Source: Litchfieldella anticariensis FP35 = DSM 16096 | GTDB lineage: Bacteria > Pseudomonadota > Gammaproteobacteria > Pseudomonadales > Halomonadaceae | Direction of reading: 5' to 3' | Assembly (NCBI RefSeq): GCF_000409775.1 | Contig: NZ_KE332394.1 | Location: 172,921-236,920, forward strand | Length of the DNA stretch: 64,000 nucleotides | Part shown: positions 18,460 to 28,053 of the stretch, piece by piece | Layout: every line of letters starts with the position of its first letter | How positions within the stretch are numbered: the stretch's first letter is position 1 | Notes under the pieces: model-generated | Database searches by the model: none | What the model was told of the DNA's origin: nothing | The model's input: the letters and a program-made list of their open reading frames with translations, nothing else | Made by a program: the position numbers and the translations under genes

Positions 18460-19854
18460 GGTGTTCTCCTGAGCAAGTCCGCCCGATTCGTGAGTCCTGC
18501 CATGCCGCTAGCTTATCAGGAAGCCAACCCTGAAATGGGCCCAACAGCGGCGGCGGAGTCCGTGTTTCTGGCTCTTGAACGATGTGTGTCGGGGTCTGTC
18601 TTATACTTTAGTTGAGTGAATCGATTAATCTACGAGGTATTTTATGACGACTTCATCATGCACTCCTACGGTCGTACAAGCCGAATGGCTTTCATGTGCC
18701 CTGGCGCGAGTAGCGCTTGAGCGCGCTCTACGAGAGTGGTTCGAGACTGGATCGGTACGGATCGGTAGCTGGAGATAACACTCGGAGGGCGGTTAGAAAG
18801 ACCAATGCACTGAGTCTGGCGGAGCTATGGGCCCGGTGCGGAATCCTTGATGGAGGACAGGCAGTATCTTGGCGAACGGGATTCGTAAGGTGCTCGCTAG
18901 TTCTGTATTGCCCATCTTGATCGGGAGGCAGTCATAGGAAAAGGTCCAATTGGTGGCGCTAGACAGGGGGTGGTGATTTTTTGCGTGCGCCAGGCATGGC
19001 TGTAGCGCCTGCAGGGAACTGCTCTCAAGGGGCCTCAGCGTAACCCCCTTTCCAGACACTACTCGTCGCAGCGTAAACGAGCCCATCGTTCCCTGTTCTT
19101 TCCAGGTGAACTCGACACGATTTCGGGCGTCGGCATCTTGATGTTGCCGGTCAGTAGGAGAGGCCGGTCATCTGTCTCAACTCCGGCAGTCATCGTATCT
19201 TTCCATCGGAACGCCATCTGTCACAAGTCGACAGGACCTCTTGCAGGATGCATGTTTCAGTGCGCCTCTGTTCGGCGAAAGTGACCAGCAAGGGATGTAA
19301 CTCCGCGGTAGTGTTGATGCGTTGCTATTGTTCCGAGACGCGCCGGGAGCGCTCGGCTTCGGTGCTCAAGCGTTTGAGCGCATTAATGGTCATGCCATGG
19401 TGGGTGAGGAGCCGGATGTGATTTGCCTGTGAGTCATAAGGTAGTTGCGCGCCTTGTAATCAGCTGACAAGTCTAGTCGTTGGGCGAATAGCTTGAATTC
19501 ATTAAAGTGCTGCTCGCACACGGCTCCCAGGGCGGCCATCAGATGACTGATGCCCAACCCGAAGGGCAGGAAACAGAACGCCATATGGCGATTACAGTTC
19601 ATTTCTCGATGCTCGTGATCGCTGGCGAGCGCGAGGAGCTCTGTCGTTCCCAGGATGGGCTCGTGGCTTTCCGATCCGACTTGTTCCATGGACTTGGTGG
19701 ATTCTCGCGGCTCCATGCGGCGAGCTGAAATGTAATTAATTGTGTATTATAGTGTCTAAGTGAAATTAAGAATAATCGACTTTTGGCTTATCGTGCCTCC
19801 CCTGGCCGATCCGCAGCCTTACGAGGCGGGAAGCACGGTGCCTCGGAGATGCCC
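18460..19854. other. Long gene-poor stretch with unrecognised fragments
   Basis: Apart from one possible 44-residue ORF at 18644-18778, nothing here is a convincing gene. Minus-strand frames at 18793-19086 and 19390-19716 look partly protein-like but have no family signature, and the frame between them is broken by stops. I read the stretch as decayed genes. The last 100 bases are AT-rich and should hold the promoter of the FNR-like gene. Confidence 0.4.
18644..18778 (+). CDS. Possible 44-residue small ORF
   Basis: ATG-initiated frame with a weak ACGAGG site about 6 bases upstream, in the gap after the HAD gene. The product is a helical-looking peptide (EWLSCALARVALERALREWF) without a recognised family. 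It could be a small protein or chance; the peptide has amphipathic character but no other support. Confidence 0.25.
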   Translation: MTTSSCTPTVVQAEWLSCALARVALERALREWFETGSVRIGSWR

Positions 19855-20688
19855 ATGTCGTTCCGAGCCACTGACCACCGGTGCCATGCGTTCACCCTGG
19901 CCCGCTGCCGAACTTGCGCACAGAATTCTCGATGCTTGCCCCTGTCGTTGGGTATCCATGATGTTGCAACCATCAATGACACGATCCGTTTTCACAGCCC
20001 GCTGAGAAAAGGGGAGAGCTTGGTTCGTCAGGAGGACCCCTTCACCAGCATCTTCATGGTTCGCTCGGGTAGCCTCAAACAAGTCATCGATGAGGAGGGA
20101 GGCACCCAGTTGACCAACTTCTATTTACCCGGTGAATTGGTGGGGCTGGATGGGATCGACGATCCCTGCTATCCGGGCTCGATTATCGCCTTGGAAACCA
20201 GCACGGTTTGCGAATTCCCGTTCCACCGGCTCGATGCCTTGTCCGAGAAAGCCTCCGGGTTACGCCGATACCTCTATGGTCGCATCAGCAAGGAGTTGAG
20301 ATCCGAGCACCGCCTGCTAAGGCTGCTGCTGGGGAAGACCTCCGATGCGCGCCTGGCCTTCTTCCTGTGTCATCTATCAGAGCGGTTTCACCGCCAAGGC
20401 TTTTCCGCCTATCGTTTCCGGCTTTCCATGTCCCGGGGGGATATTGCCCACCATCTGGGATTGGCGGTGGAAACCATCAGTCGAACCGTGAGCCGTTTTC
20501 AGCGGAAGGGCATGATTTCCGTGAAAGGCCGAGACGTTGATATCCTGGATATGCCCTCCCTTATGTCTTTGGCTGCAGGAGCGGGTGAGGGAGGTGTTAA
20601 TCCTGATACGGTCCGGGGGAGAGGCAACCCCAAGGGGCGCCAAGAGGAGAAACGACCTCATGAATCGGGCCGCCGACCCCATTGTTGA
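19855..20688 (+). CDS. FNR/Anr-like oxygen-sensing transcriptional regulator
   Basis: A 277-residue Crp-Fnr protein. The iron-sulfur cysteines expected for FNR are all present: Cys18, Cys21 and Cys27 in CRTCAQNSRC and Cys119 in ETSTVCEFP. The C-terminal helix-turn-helix RGDIAHHLGLAVETISRTVS keeps the FNR-type recognition residues E, S and R of VETISR. GGAG precedes the chosen ATG. It should bind FNR boxes when oxygen is low. It carries a charged tail of about 35 residues beyond the usual FNR end, which may come from a recent frameshift or read-through. Confidence 0.9.
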   Translation: MSFRATDHRCHAFTLARCRTCAQNSRCLPLSLGIHDVATINDTIRFHSPLRKGESLVRQEDPFTSIFMVRSGSLKQVIDEEGGTQLTNFYLPGELVGLDGIDDPCYPGSIIALETSTVCEFPFHRLDALSEKASGLRRYLYGRISKELRSEHRLLRLLLGKTSDARLAFFLCHLSERFHRQGFSAYRFRLSMSRGDIAHHLGLAVETISRTVSRFQRKGMISVKGRDVDILDMPSLMSLAAGAGEGGVNPDTVRGRGNPKGRQEEKRPHESGRRPHC

Positions 20689-21524
20689 AAAGCCAGCCAT
20701 TGATGCCGTGTTAACACACGGCCTCAATGGCCGGAACAACAACGCAATGAGAGGCGATCTATCTCGCGAGCCTTGCAGGGCGGCACGCAGACCTGGGCAT
20801 CTCATGAGTGATATCGGCGTCACAGGGAAACAGTTGAGCGTTGATCGATTGATACCTGTCATCTTGTCTGCTGGTTGTCAGAAGCTGCAGCCTGTTGGCC
20901 GGGCGACGGGCATGCCCTTGGCAGTGGGGGGCCGCCCAACTGTTGCGACCTCACTCGACAGTTCAACACCCAATCGACACAGACCGCCTCACATGTAGTG
21001 ACTTACGGGTAAGTGCATGCATCACCATAGGCATCGTCGGTCATGCACTGCGTTGTACCCGGCGCCAGGGATGGCTATCGGTCGCCGGGAGTGAGGTTTA
21101 CATCTAGGACCTGCCGGCCCTCGTTGTGCTGGCGACAGGAAACCGTGAGATACCACCAGCCGGTCACCGTGCAGATGTTTCTCGATGACCTCGTGACCCG
21201 CACCTGGATGCCACTCCACACGCTATCGACTCTCTGACCCAAGGGGCGTGCCACCGGCTGAATGTGGAGGCCTGATCTCGCGTGAAAGCCAAGTCTGCAC
21301 AGGACTGCCTCACTCCCGCACGAACACGATGTACCTGACTGTGACCGGAGTGACATCCAAAAGGCCGCCCCAAACGGCAAAAAGGCAAAAGGCCGCAAGG
21401 GAAGGGCGGCTCAAGGGCAAGGGGCTTACCCGGAAACAATGAGAGTGAGGCGAATCTCAAAAGGCTAAAGGGGGAAGCGGTTCTCCCTCCAGTCTTTTGT
21501 CAACTTTTTGCTCTTTCTATTGTT
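20689..21524. other. Gene-poor gap
   Basis: Short frames on both strands have no recognisable domain. I see no RNA gene and no clear mobile-element end. Probably decayed intergenic sequence between the FNR-like gene and the defence-type region. Confidence 0.35.
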
Positions 21525-22460
21525 TTATTTTACTGAGCTGAATTCCTCAAGTATTGTGCGAGCACGCCTTGGATAATGAACAAGAAGCTCATCAGCATCA
21601 ATTTCACATTTTATGATTTCAAAGCTTCCTCTTTTCGGACGCATCTCATAGAAATGTACATCTTTCTGGCGCCCGGAAAGCATCTTTATGACAGAGTACA
21701 TGATTGTTGGCTCACAACGCATTCCGAAGATAACTTCTTCAAGTTCTAGCGGTGAATCCTGCAGACCCTGAGTGCCAATCAGGCGCCATTCGCGTTCGTA
21801 ATTCCACTCTGGGGACTTTCGTAATAATGCTGCTTTGTCAACGTAGGCGCGGGCTTTATAGTCGTCATCAAGCATAGCAGAAATAGTACTTGCTTCTATC
21901 AATCTGCTACCACCGTATTCGACCTTGTGAACCTGATCGGATGTATCTGGCTGGATTGAATAACCTACACATATCCCTTTGTGTTGATCACCATAATGAC
22001 TCCACATTAACGGGCAATCGCTACGTTCCGCAAGGGATACTATGCCCCTGTTAAATTGGCGAAGTAGCTCGTCTTCCACGGATAACGTTAGCAAATACAG
22101 TTCTGGATCATCAATTAGGTAGTCTGGATCGGTGGCAAGATAGCGGATATTGTTTATCAGCCTTTCTGCTTCCAAGCGACTGTGTTTTGTGATGTGCTCA
22201 ATGGTCTTGGGTCCCCGATACTTTATGGATTTGGCCGCAGCCGTCATCCTTTCCTTTGTTCGATGCTCTACCAATTGACGTAGAATGCCTTCAAGCTTTT
22301 GGATTGAAATGTCAGCATTCACACAAGGCTTTGAATCAAATGGGTCGTTGAACGTGCTCGGGTCAGCGAAGTAAAGTTTGTCCGATACCAGCATGTCAAT
22401 GGTCAGATTGCCAAATGACCGGTATTTGTATAGTCTGTCGGGAAGTGTGTCGCACTGCAT
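21525..22460 (-). CDS. DUF2971 domain-containing protein
   Basis: About 311 residues. The DUF2971 pattern is clear: LYKYRSFGN at residue 9, LYFADPSTFNDPFD near 30, and MWSHYGDQHKGICVGY near 150. The biochemical role of the family is unknown; members are often found in mobile and defence-rich regions. I choose the ATG at 22460, with AGAGGGGG upstream; an in-frame start at 22598 would add 46 residues that lack the domain. Its GC is lower than that of its neighbours, which fits recent acquisition. Confidence 0.8.
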   Translation of the reverse strand: MQCDTLPDRLYKYRSFGNLTIDMLVSDKLYFADPSTFNDPFDSKPCVNADISIQKLEGILRQLVEHRTKERMTAAAKSIKYRGPKTIEHITKHSRLEAERLINNIRYLATDPDYLIDDPELYLLTLSVEDELLRQFNRGIVSLAERSDCPLMWSHYGDQHKGICVGYSIQPDTSDQVHKVEYGGSRLIEASTISAMLDDDYKARAYVDKAALLRKSPEWNYEREWRLIGTQGLQDSPLELEEVIFGMRCEPTIMYSVIKMLSGRQKDVHFYEMRPKRGSFEIIKCEIDADELLVHYPRRARTILEEFSSVK

Positions 22461-22586
22461 AAGGCTACCCCCTCTTCTTACCTTGTTGGAGTTTTCATTT
22501 AAAGATAAGTGGTTCGCATGTAAGAATAGGGTTGCCTCGTGATTTAGGCTATATGATTTTTTGTTTAGGCTCATCAGTTGTTTAGG

Positions 22587-23764
22587 TGGTGAAAACATCC
22601 GGAAAGATCAACATTGTTCTCCGCCCACAGTTTTATTGTTGATCGAAGCATCCAGATAGTGACGGTCTGAGTAGATCATGGGTAGGTGTCGGGTCCCGGG
22701 TGATTGATTATCCGTTTGTGAAATAACTCTGGCCGCTTGGTTTGCCAGTCTTTCATCGCGGCGATAGGCGGCTGGTGATGCAGTGCCTTCTGCGGGATGT
22801 GGTGATTGTACAGCCAACAGTAGCGCTTCAGGGTCTGCTCCAAGTCTTCTCCTGACGCATACCGCCGTGTCGTCAGGACATTGCTGATACGACCATTGAA
22901 GCGCTCGACCATGCCGTTGGTCTGTGGCCGTCCCGGTTTGATCAGACGATGCTGGATGCCGTGCTGCTGGCACTCCTGATCGAAGGGATGGTGGCCACTG
23001 GGCGTCCGCTCCCCCGCCCGAGTGAAGCGGTCGGTGAAGGACTTGCCGTTGTCGGTCAGCACCTTCTGGACCTTGAACGGCGCCTTCTCGACTACATGCT
23101 TCATGAACGATCGGGCGTCCTGAGCCGACTGACTGCTCCGCACCTCGAGATAAACCCAGCGTGTCGCCCGGTCGATGGCCACGTACAGATAGCGTTTCTG
23201 CCGCTCATCGGGCATCTGCGGCAGGTACTTGATATCGATGTGCACGAAGCCTGGCTCATAGTCTCGAAACGGCTTGTGCTTGGGTGCCTCGCCGTCCTCA
23301 GTATCTCGTCTGGCCAATTCAGCCAGCGTCGGCACCTCGCGTCGCTTGAGCATCCGATGCAAGGCGGAACGCGACAGTTGGGGGGCGAGGAACTCACGGG
23401 CCACCACCAACAGATCATCCAGGCCCAGACGCAGGAACTCCCGCGCTGCGATCAGCACGGCTTCCTGCTCAGTGGTCAGCGTCGCCAGTAACTTGTGTCG
23501 CGTGTGAGAACGGTCGTGAACATCGTTTCGGTACCGCCAGCGGCGAATGGTCGAGTCGGAGACGCCGTACTGGCGAGCCAGCTCACTATCGCTGATGCTG
23601 GCAGGCGCCGCCTGGATTTCGGCGCGGATCTTGGGGGTGGTCATCGCCTGCTTATGCAGTTTGATGTCCATATCCGTGCTCCCGAATGACCTGATGAAGA
23701 AGCTCCTTGGCTGCCAGCAAAGGATAGCTTCTATAGTTCAGTCGATCATCCGGAACCCCACATC
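22587..23764 (-). mobile_element. IS481-family insertion sequence
   Basis: About 1.18 kb containing a full transposase. The right end read inward is TGTGGGGTTCCGGATGATCG (IR at 23731-23762). The left end has a weaker match, CATCCGGAAAGATCAAC from 22596. TTAGG at 22582-22586 and 23765-23769 may be the target duplication, so the exact edges are tentative. It sits just upstream of the DUF2971 gene and may have removed that gene's original promoter. Confidence 0.75.
22676..23671 (-). CDS. IS481-family transposase
   Basis: A 331-residue integrase-type transposase: helix-turn-helix SELARQYGVSDSTIRRWRYR near residues 30-50, then the DDE core with FVHIDIKYLPQMP, VLTDNGKSFTDR and the glutamate in NGMVERFNGRI. 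Full length, no frame breaks. Confidence 0.95.
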   Translation of the reverse strand: MDIKLHKQAMTTPKIRAEIQAAPASISDSELARQYGVSDSTIRRWRYRNDVHDRSHTRHKLLATLTTEQEAVLIAAREFLRLGLDDLLVVAREFLAPQLSRSALHRMLKRREVPTLAELARRDTEDGEAPKHKPFRDYEPGFVHIDIKYLPQMPDERQKRYLYVAIDRATRWVYLEVRSSQSAQDARSFMKHVVEKAPFKVQKVLTDNGKSFTDRFTRAGERTPSGHHPFDQECQQHGIQHRLIKPGRPQTNGMVERFNGRISNVLTTRRYASGEDLEQTLKRYCWLYNHHIPQKALHHQPPIAAMKDWQTKRPELFHKRIINHPGPDTYP

Positions 23765-23958
23765 TTAGGGCTAATATGCTGATAAACAAGGAAAAGGGGT
23801 TGTCATATCGGCGACCTCTGTCCTTCCGCCACTTTTTTGTTAAAACCAGCCTTTTATGGCTGGATTTGTCGTTTATCCGCCCAACTAAAATGAGTAGAAC
23901 AGCCGAGTTGGGGGCCCTACTCCTGGCTTATTCCCGGGGGAGTACCAGCCCCGGCGAT

Positions 23959-24258
23959 TTATGAAGCAGCATCCTCACAAGCAAACTGCATCATCTGCAC
24001 AATCAAGGAGATGCTGTAATCCCCTGGCGCATATATATAGCCAACCCCCTCATAAAAAGCCGCCTTCAAGCCCGGCGGCAGCTCGTCATTTCGCCCTATA
24101 CCTTGGAGTACCTGGCGTTCGGTAGCACCTTTCGCCTTCAAATCCTGCATACTCATGACGGCCTCCGTCAGAATTTCCCGACCCGCCACCTCCGTGCATG
24201 GCTCAGCGCTCCAAGCCAATGCGGGGACAAGCCCCACCAAAAGCATCAACTTTCTCAT
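23959..24258 (-). CDS. Small secreted protein of unknown function
   Basis: A 99-residue product with a clear signal peptide (MRKLMLLVGLVPALAWSA, cleavage near residue 18) and two cysteines in the mature part that could pair. I place the start at the ATG of MRKLML rather than 12 codons upstream because the signal peptide begins there. No family is recognised. Confidence 0.6.
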   Translation of the reverse strand: MRKLMLLVGLVPALAWSAEPCTEVAGREILTEAVMSMQDLKAKGATERQVLQGIGRNDELPPGLKAAFYEGVGYIYAPGDYSISLIVQMMQFACEDAAS

Positions 24259-24465
24259 CGCTGGTGTCTCCTGCTGCTGGTTATGTCCTGACATTTAGTG
24301 CACTTTTCAATGATCACCCCCCCCCCAGCCCCCGGGTGGATATTCTCGCCTTCCTCGGCAAGACGCAGGCTCCGGCTACCTGATCTGGGCTATGGACGCC
24401 GGCGCTATAAGTCCAAGATTTCGTCCACACCTCCTTTACGAACATATGGCACCGGCGTCGACACC

Positions 24466-26571
24466 TTAGCTTGAGCTGTCCATTTGCTGTTCAAGCGCCT
24501 GCCGGATCAGTCCAATCACATAGGGCAAATCATTCAGTGAGGTGAGCGGTAGCTCAACGTCACCATTCCCCCAGCGCCCCAGGCTGGCGACATCGCGCCC
24601 CAACCCGCGAGGGTCTTCCAGATCGGTGGCCGAGATATTCAGAGACAACAGCAGTCGTTTGGTCTGCGGTATGACATCTACGAAGTTGGTCTCAGCCTTG
24701 AAGGCAACATAGAGCTTTTTCACGTCCTGATAGACGCAGGGATCCAGGGCTAGCACCTCGGTGGACAGGGCATCGAACAATTCGCGCACTAAACCGCCAG
24801 CCAAATTGGGATGGTCCTCCAGGGCATACTCGCCGTCACAGCTTTGTACGGGGCCGCGGTAAACCTCCAAAATGTCATTGTCGAGACTCGGCGCCTGCCA
24901 GACACCAAGGGCGGTCTCCGACAGTCGCTTGGCACGAGTCAGAATTGTCTCTTCGTTCCAGGTCTCGAGATGACGCAGGTCGCTGTTCAGGTGCAGCGGG
25001 CTGTGCGCAAACCCGATGGGCCTTCCTGTCTCGTAATCCGTGGCGTCACGTTTGTGGAGGAATGGCTTGTCCGAGTAGGAACTGTTGTAGGCGGTTAGCG
25101 TCAGGTTGCCCAGTGTGTGCAGATAGGCCTCTTGAACACTTTGCCACTTCGGCCCCAAGGCTTTACACCATTCGGCGGATAGTTCCGGATTCTGCGGCAT
25201 GACGTGCTCGACAGTGAACTCGTCGATGTGTACGGGCTCCTTGCGACCATCGTTTTCCAGCCGGCGCAGCCAGTAGCGCAGATTGCGGAAGTGGTACAGG
25301 TCGCGCTCACAGAGAGCGGACCGGAACTCGTTATCGGTAGGGAATCGGCGATAGGAGGGTAGCAGCACGAATGCTGCTTTGACACTCTCTAGGTAGCGAT
25401 CCTTCTTCAAGCTGTGTGTGAAGCGGGCAAAAGTCCGGTTCATGGAGTTGGTGGGGATGCCACACACCGCCCGACGAAAGACGTAACTCTCGATCAATCG
25501 CACTATTTGCTCCAGCTCCTCGGCAGACAATAACCCTTTCTCCTGGTAGTCGTGGTAGACCTCCAGCAGCAGGGGGTAAGCCACGTCGACCTTCAGCTCC
25601 CGCAAGTCCTTGAAGGCCTGCTTCAGGCGAGGGTGGGTCTCCTTACCCAAGGCCATGGCGCAGTAGTGCTTGGCGTAGGTATGCACCTCGGTGACCAGAT
25701 CGCGGATAGTGCCGTCGTAGTCTGACGCATAGCGCTTGAAGGCCGCATACACCTTGCTGATGTTGGGGATTTCGTTGGTGACCGCAGTCAGGTAGTGACG
25801 CATGAAACTGTCGAAGTGACGGGCATATGCGGCCTGACCGAAACCGTCTTCCATGCTTCGCCAGTAGTAGCTGTACAGAGCTTCCTGCTCGTTGGGCTCC
25901 TGGCCCATCAGTACATAGTTTCGGATCAGGTCAGCCTGGCTGAGATCGAGGCCGGTCGAGTTCATGCTCTCGAACACCAGCTGAGGATTATCGCGCTGGC
26001 GCTCGAGGGCTACGGCGACGATCTCCAGCTTAGACAACCCCAGATAGACGGCATCCAGCTTCTCTGGGTTGGCCTCGAACCACTCCTTGAAAAGTTCGTA
26101 GTTGGCCATGACGCGCTCACTGTGAACGTCCGGCATCGGGGTGCCATCAATCAGCGAGATCAGGGTCGGACGATCGATATCGGACAGCACGACTTTGTAG
26201 ACCAGTTCCCCGCTCTCGTTGGGATTGATCAGAAAGCGACGCCGGATGGCTTCAGCCTGCTCATTGGCCGGTCCGTTGGCCAGGTGATAGTAGAGTGCAA
26301 GTAGCATCAGGGTGACGGTGGTCAGCCGTTGCTGGCCATCGATCACCATCAATGGCTCCTGCTTGACGAGGATCGATTGGGCTCGCTCGACGTAGACGAT
26401 GGTGCCGAGGAAGTGTGTTGCGACCTGTGTGTTACTACCGGCGGCCAGTACGTCATTGAGGAGTTGCTCGCACTGGACCTCGCCCCAGGCATAATTGCGC
26501 TGGTAGATCGGGATGCGGAATTGTCTGGGCTTCTCCAGCACCTCCATCAGGTTGGCTTCAGATGCCTTCAT
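24466..26571 (-). CDS. DUF262/DUF1524/DUF5655 protein (GmrSD-like, type IV restriction type)
   Basis: A 701-residue single-chain protein. The N-terminal DUF262 has PIYQRNYAW near residue 21 and the nucleotidase-like DGQQRLTT at 78-85. DUF1524 has the HNH-type nuclease motif EHVMPQNPE near residue 450 and GNLTLTAYNSSYSDKPF. A C-terminal segment with FVDVIPQTKRLLLSLNI resembles DUF5655. GmrSD-type enzymes cut DNA carrying modified cytosine and defend against phages. Transcribed alone, it has no partner methylase, which suits a modification-dependent nuclease. It lies downstream of a WYL regulator on the same strand. Confidence 0.88.
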   Translation of the reverse strand: MKASEANLMEVLEKPRQFRIPIYQRNYAWGEVQCEQLLNDVLAAGSNTQVATHFLGTIVYVERAQSILVKQEPLMVIDGQQRLTTVTLMLLALYYHLANGPANEQAEAIRRRFLINPNESGELVYKVVLSDIDRPTLISLIDGTPMPDVHSERVMANYELFKEWFEANPEKLDAVYLGLSKLEIVAVALERQRDNPQLVFESMNSTGLDLSQADLIRNYVLMGQEPNEQEALYSYYWRSMEDGFGQAAYARHFDSFMRHYLTAVTNEIPNISKVYAAFKRYASDYDGTIRDLVTEVHTYAKHYCAMALGKETHPRLKQAFKDLRELKVDVAYPLLLEVYHDYQEKGLLSAEELEQIVRLIESYVFRRAVCGIPTNSMNRTFARFTHSLKKDRYLESVKAAFVLLPSYRRFPTDNEFRSALCERDLYHFRNLRYWLRRLENDGRKEPVHIDEFTVEHVMPQNPELSAEWCKALGPKWQSVQEAYLHTLGNLTLTAYNSSYSDKPFLHKRDATDYETGRPIGFAHSPLHLNSDLRHLETWNEETILTRAKRLSETALGVWQAPSLDNDILEVYRGPVQSCDGEYALEDHPNLAGGLVRELFDALSTEVLALDPCVYQDVKKLYVAFKAETNFVDVIPQTKRLLLSLNISATDLEDPRGLGRDVASLGRWGNGDVELPLTSLNDLPYVIGLIRQALEQQMDSSS

Positions 26572-26945
26572 CTTCTCTCCTTGGTCTTCTGAGCATTATT
26601 GTCAGTTTCGGTGCTGTCGTTGTGCCGCATGCTGTCGTGGTCGACTTGCTGCAGGAACCACCAGCATGGTCAGGCAGCGAGACTTCAAAGCTGGATTGAT
26701 TTGTCCCCGTTCGGTCTTCGTGATCTCGATCCCGCTGTTTTGCTTTTTGCCATGAAGGAAGCCTTAGGTTGCAAGTTTTGTTATTTTATGTAACAGGCTA
26801 GCACAGAGAAACTTGCATGCCACCGACAAAAAGTGAACGGCCGTCGGATATGCACAATCAGCGGCAGGTTCAATAGGGATCGTTGAACGGTTACTTTGTC
26901 GCAACCTCCCGTGCTGGTACACGTATCGAAGTAACCTAGCGCCTA
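26572..26945. other. Intergenic region between the WYL and DUF262 genes
   Basis: No gene is seen in these 374 bases. They should hold the promoter of the DUF262 gene. I see no strong terminator and no copy of the palindrome found at 28787-28841. Confidence 0.4.
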
Positions 26946-27953
26946 TCACTGATGCCGAGTGACGATGGCTTGGGCAGCATTGTATATCTCCTCCCGCCAC
27001 CCCTCCGGCGCCAACACCTCCACATTCGCTCCCATGCCCATCAGCCACCACAACGTCTGCTGATCGTCGGGCACCCTGGCTTCCAGTCGTTGCCAGTCAC
27101 TGCCTGGCAAGGGCGTGAGATCCTGTGAAGTCGATAGCGGTGTCTCAGTAAGCAGCCAGGCGACCTGTGGGGCCACGTTGGTGATCAGCGTCACGTCCTC
27201 GAGACTCTGCCGGTAGCCAAAGGCACCGCCCTGGATGTACCTGTCCAGATGGAAATCCTCAGCCTCACGCCACTGGCTTGCACTGACTGATGCTTTGGCA
27301 AGGCGGTGCAGTGCAAACTGCCGAATATCCGAGTAGTCGTTCACGGTGGCCAGCAGATAGGTCACGCTGTGGCGGCTGACCAGGCCCTGCGGGTGAAGGG
27401 TGAATGTCTTTTCTTCCTCGGTGCTGCGTGACAGGTAGTGCACGTCGAGCGCTTTCTGCTCCAGCAGCGCCTGGGCGACCGCTTGCCACACGCTCTCATT
27501 TATTGGAGCGGGAATCAGCGCCTTGCCATTGGGGATGGCCCGCACGCGCTTGGCCCATTGGCTCAGGTCGTTGCTCTCCAGGTCATCGAGCAGACGCCTG
27601 GCATCGTTGAACTGTGGGGTCAGCTGGCCGATTACCACGGGAGGGAGCAGTCCCTTGAGGTACTCCTCGGCCAATACCAGCGTCAGGGCGCTGGGCACGT
27701 CCAACGCCGGCAGGGGGCAGTGGAAGTCACGGTCGAAGTACCAGCGGTAAGGCTTCTGGCTATCGTCGCAGATCAACGGGAAGTGCAGGGCCAACTTATC
27801 GCGCAGGTCGCGTTGCAGGGAACGTGCATCGATTTGAAAGCCGCGTTCGTGAAGCTTTTCCAGCAGCACCGGTGTGGCGATCCGACCCGGGCTGCGGGGA
27901 ATCAGCTGCAGCATCGTCAGGTAGCGGAACAGCGTCTCGCGGATTTCGGACAT
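26946..27953 (-). CDS. WYL-domain transcriptional regulator
   Basis: A 335-residue protein with an N-terminal winged-helix part (about residues 1-70), a WYL ligand domain near residues 150-240 (LDVHYLSRSTEEEKTFTLHPQGLVSR...YLLATV), and a C-terminal WCX-like end. WYL proteins of the BrxR/CapW kind repress defence operons by binding inverted repeats and respond to nucleotides or nucleic acid. It is co-directional with the DUF2201-like gene, 100 bases upstream, and is the best candidate for binding the paired 19-base palindromes at 28787-28841. Confidence 0.88.
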   Translation of the reverse strand: MSEIRETLFRYLTMLQLIPRSPGRIATPVLLEKLHERGFQIDARSLQRDLRDKLALHFPLICDDSQKPYRWYFDRDFHCPLPALDVPSALTLVLAEEYLKGLLPPVVIGQLTPQFNDARRLLDDLESNDLSQWAKRVRAIPNGKALIPAPINESVWQAVAQALLEQKALDVHYLSRSTEEEKTFTLHPQGLVSRHSVTYLLATVNDYSDIRQFALHRLAKASVSASQWREAEDFHLDRYIQGGAFGYRQSLEDVTLITNVAPQVAWLLTETPLSTSQDLTPLPGSDWQRLEARVPDDQQTLWWLMGMGANVEVLAPEGWREEIYNAAQAIVTRHQ

Positions 27954-28053
27954 GACATTCCCTTGCGTAATCGTTGACGGTTTAGGTCATTCATCGGGTA
28001 TCGGCCACTGACGTGTGATGCTTGAGGCTTGCTCAACAACAGTAGGCGTTGGA

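Noticed and set aside
20537-20998. 153-codon plus-strand frame
   Set aside because: It overlaps the end of the FNR-like gene and its product resembles no protein.
24319-24340. C-rich run
   Set aside because: A simple homopolymer-like tract between two genes; no sign of function.
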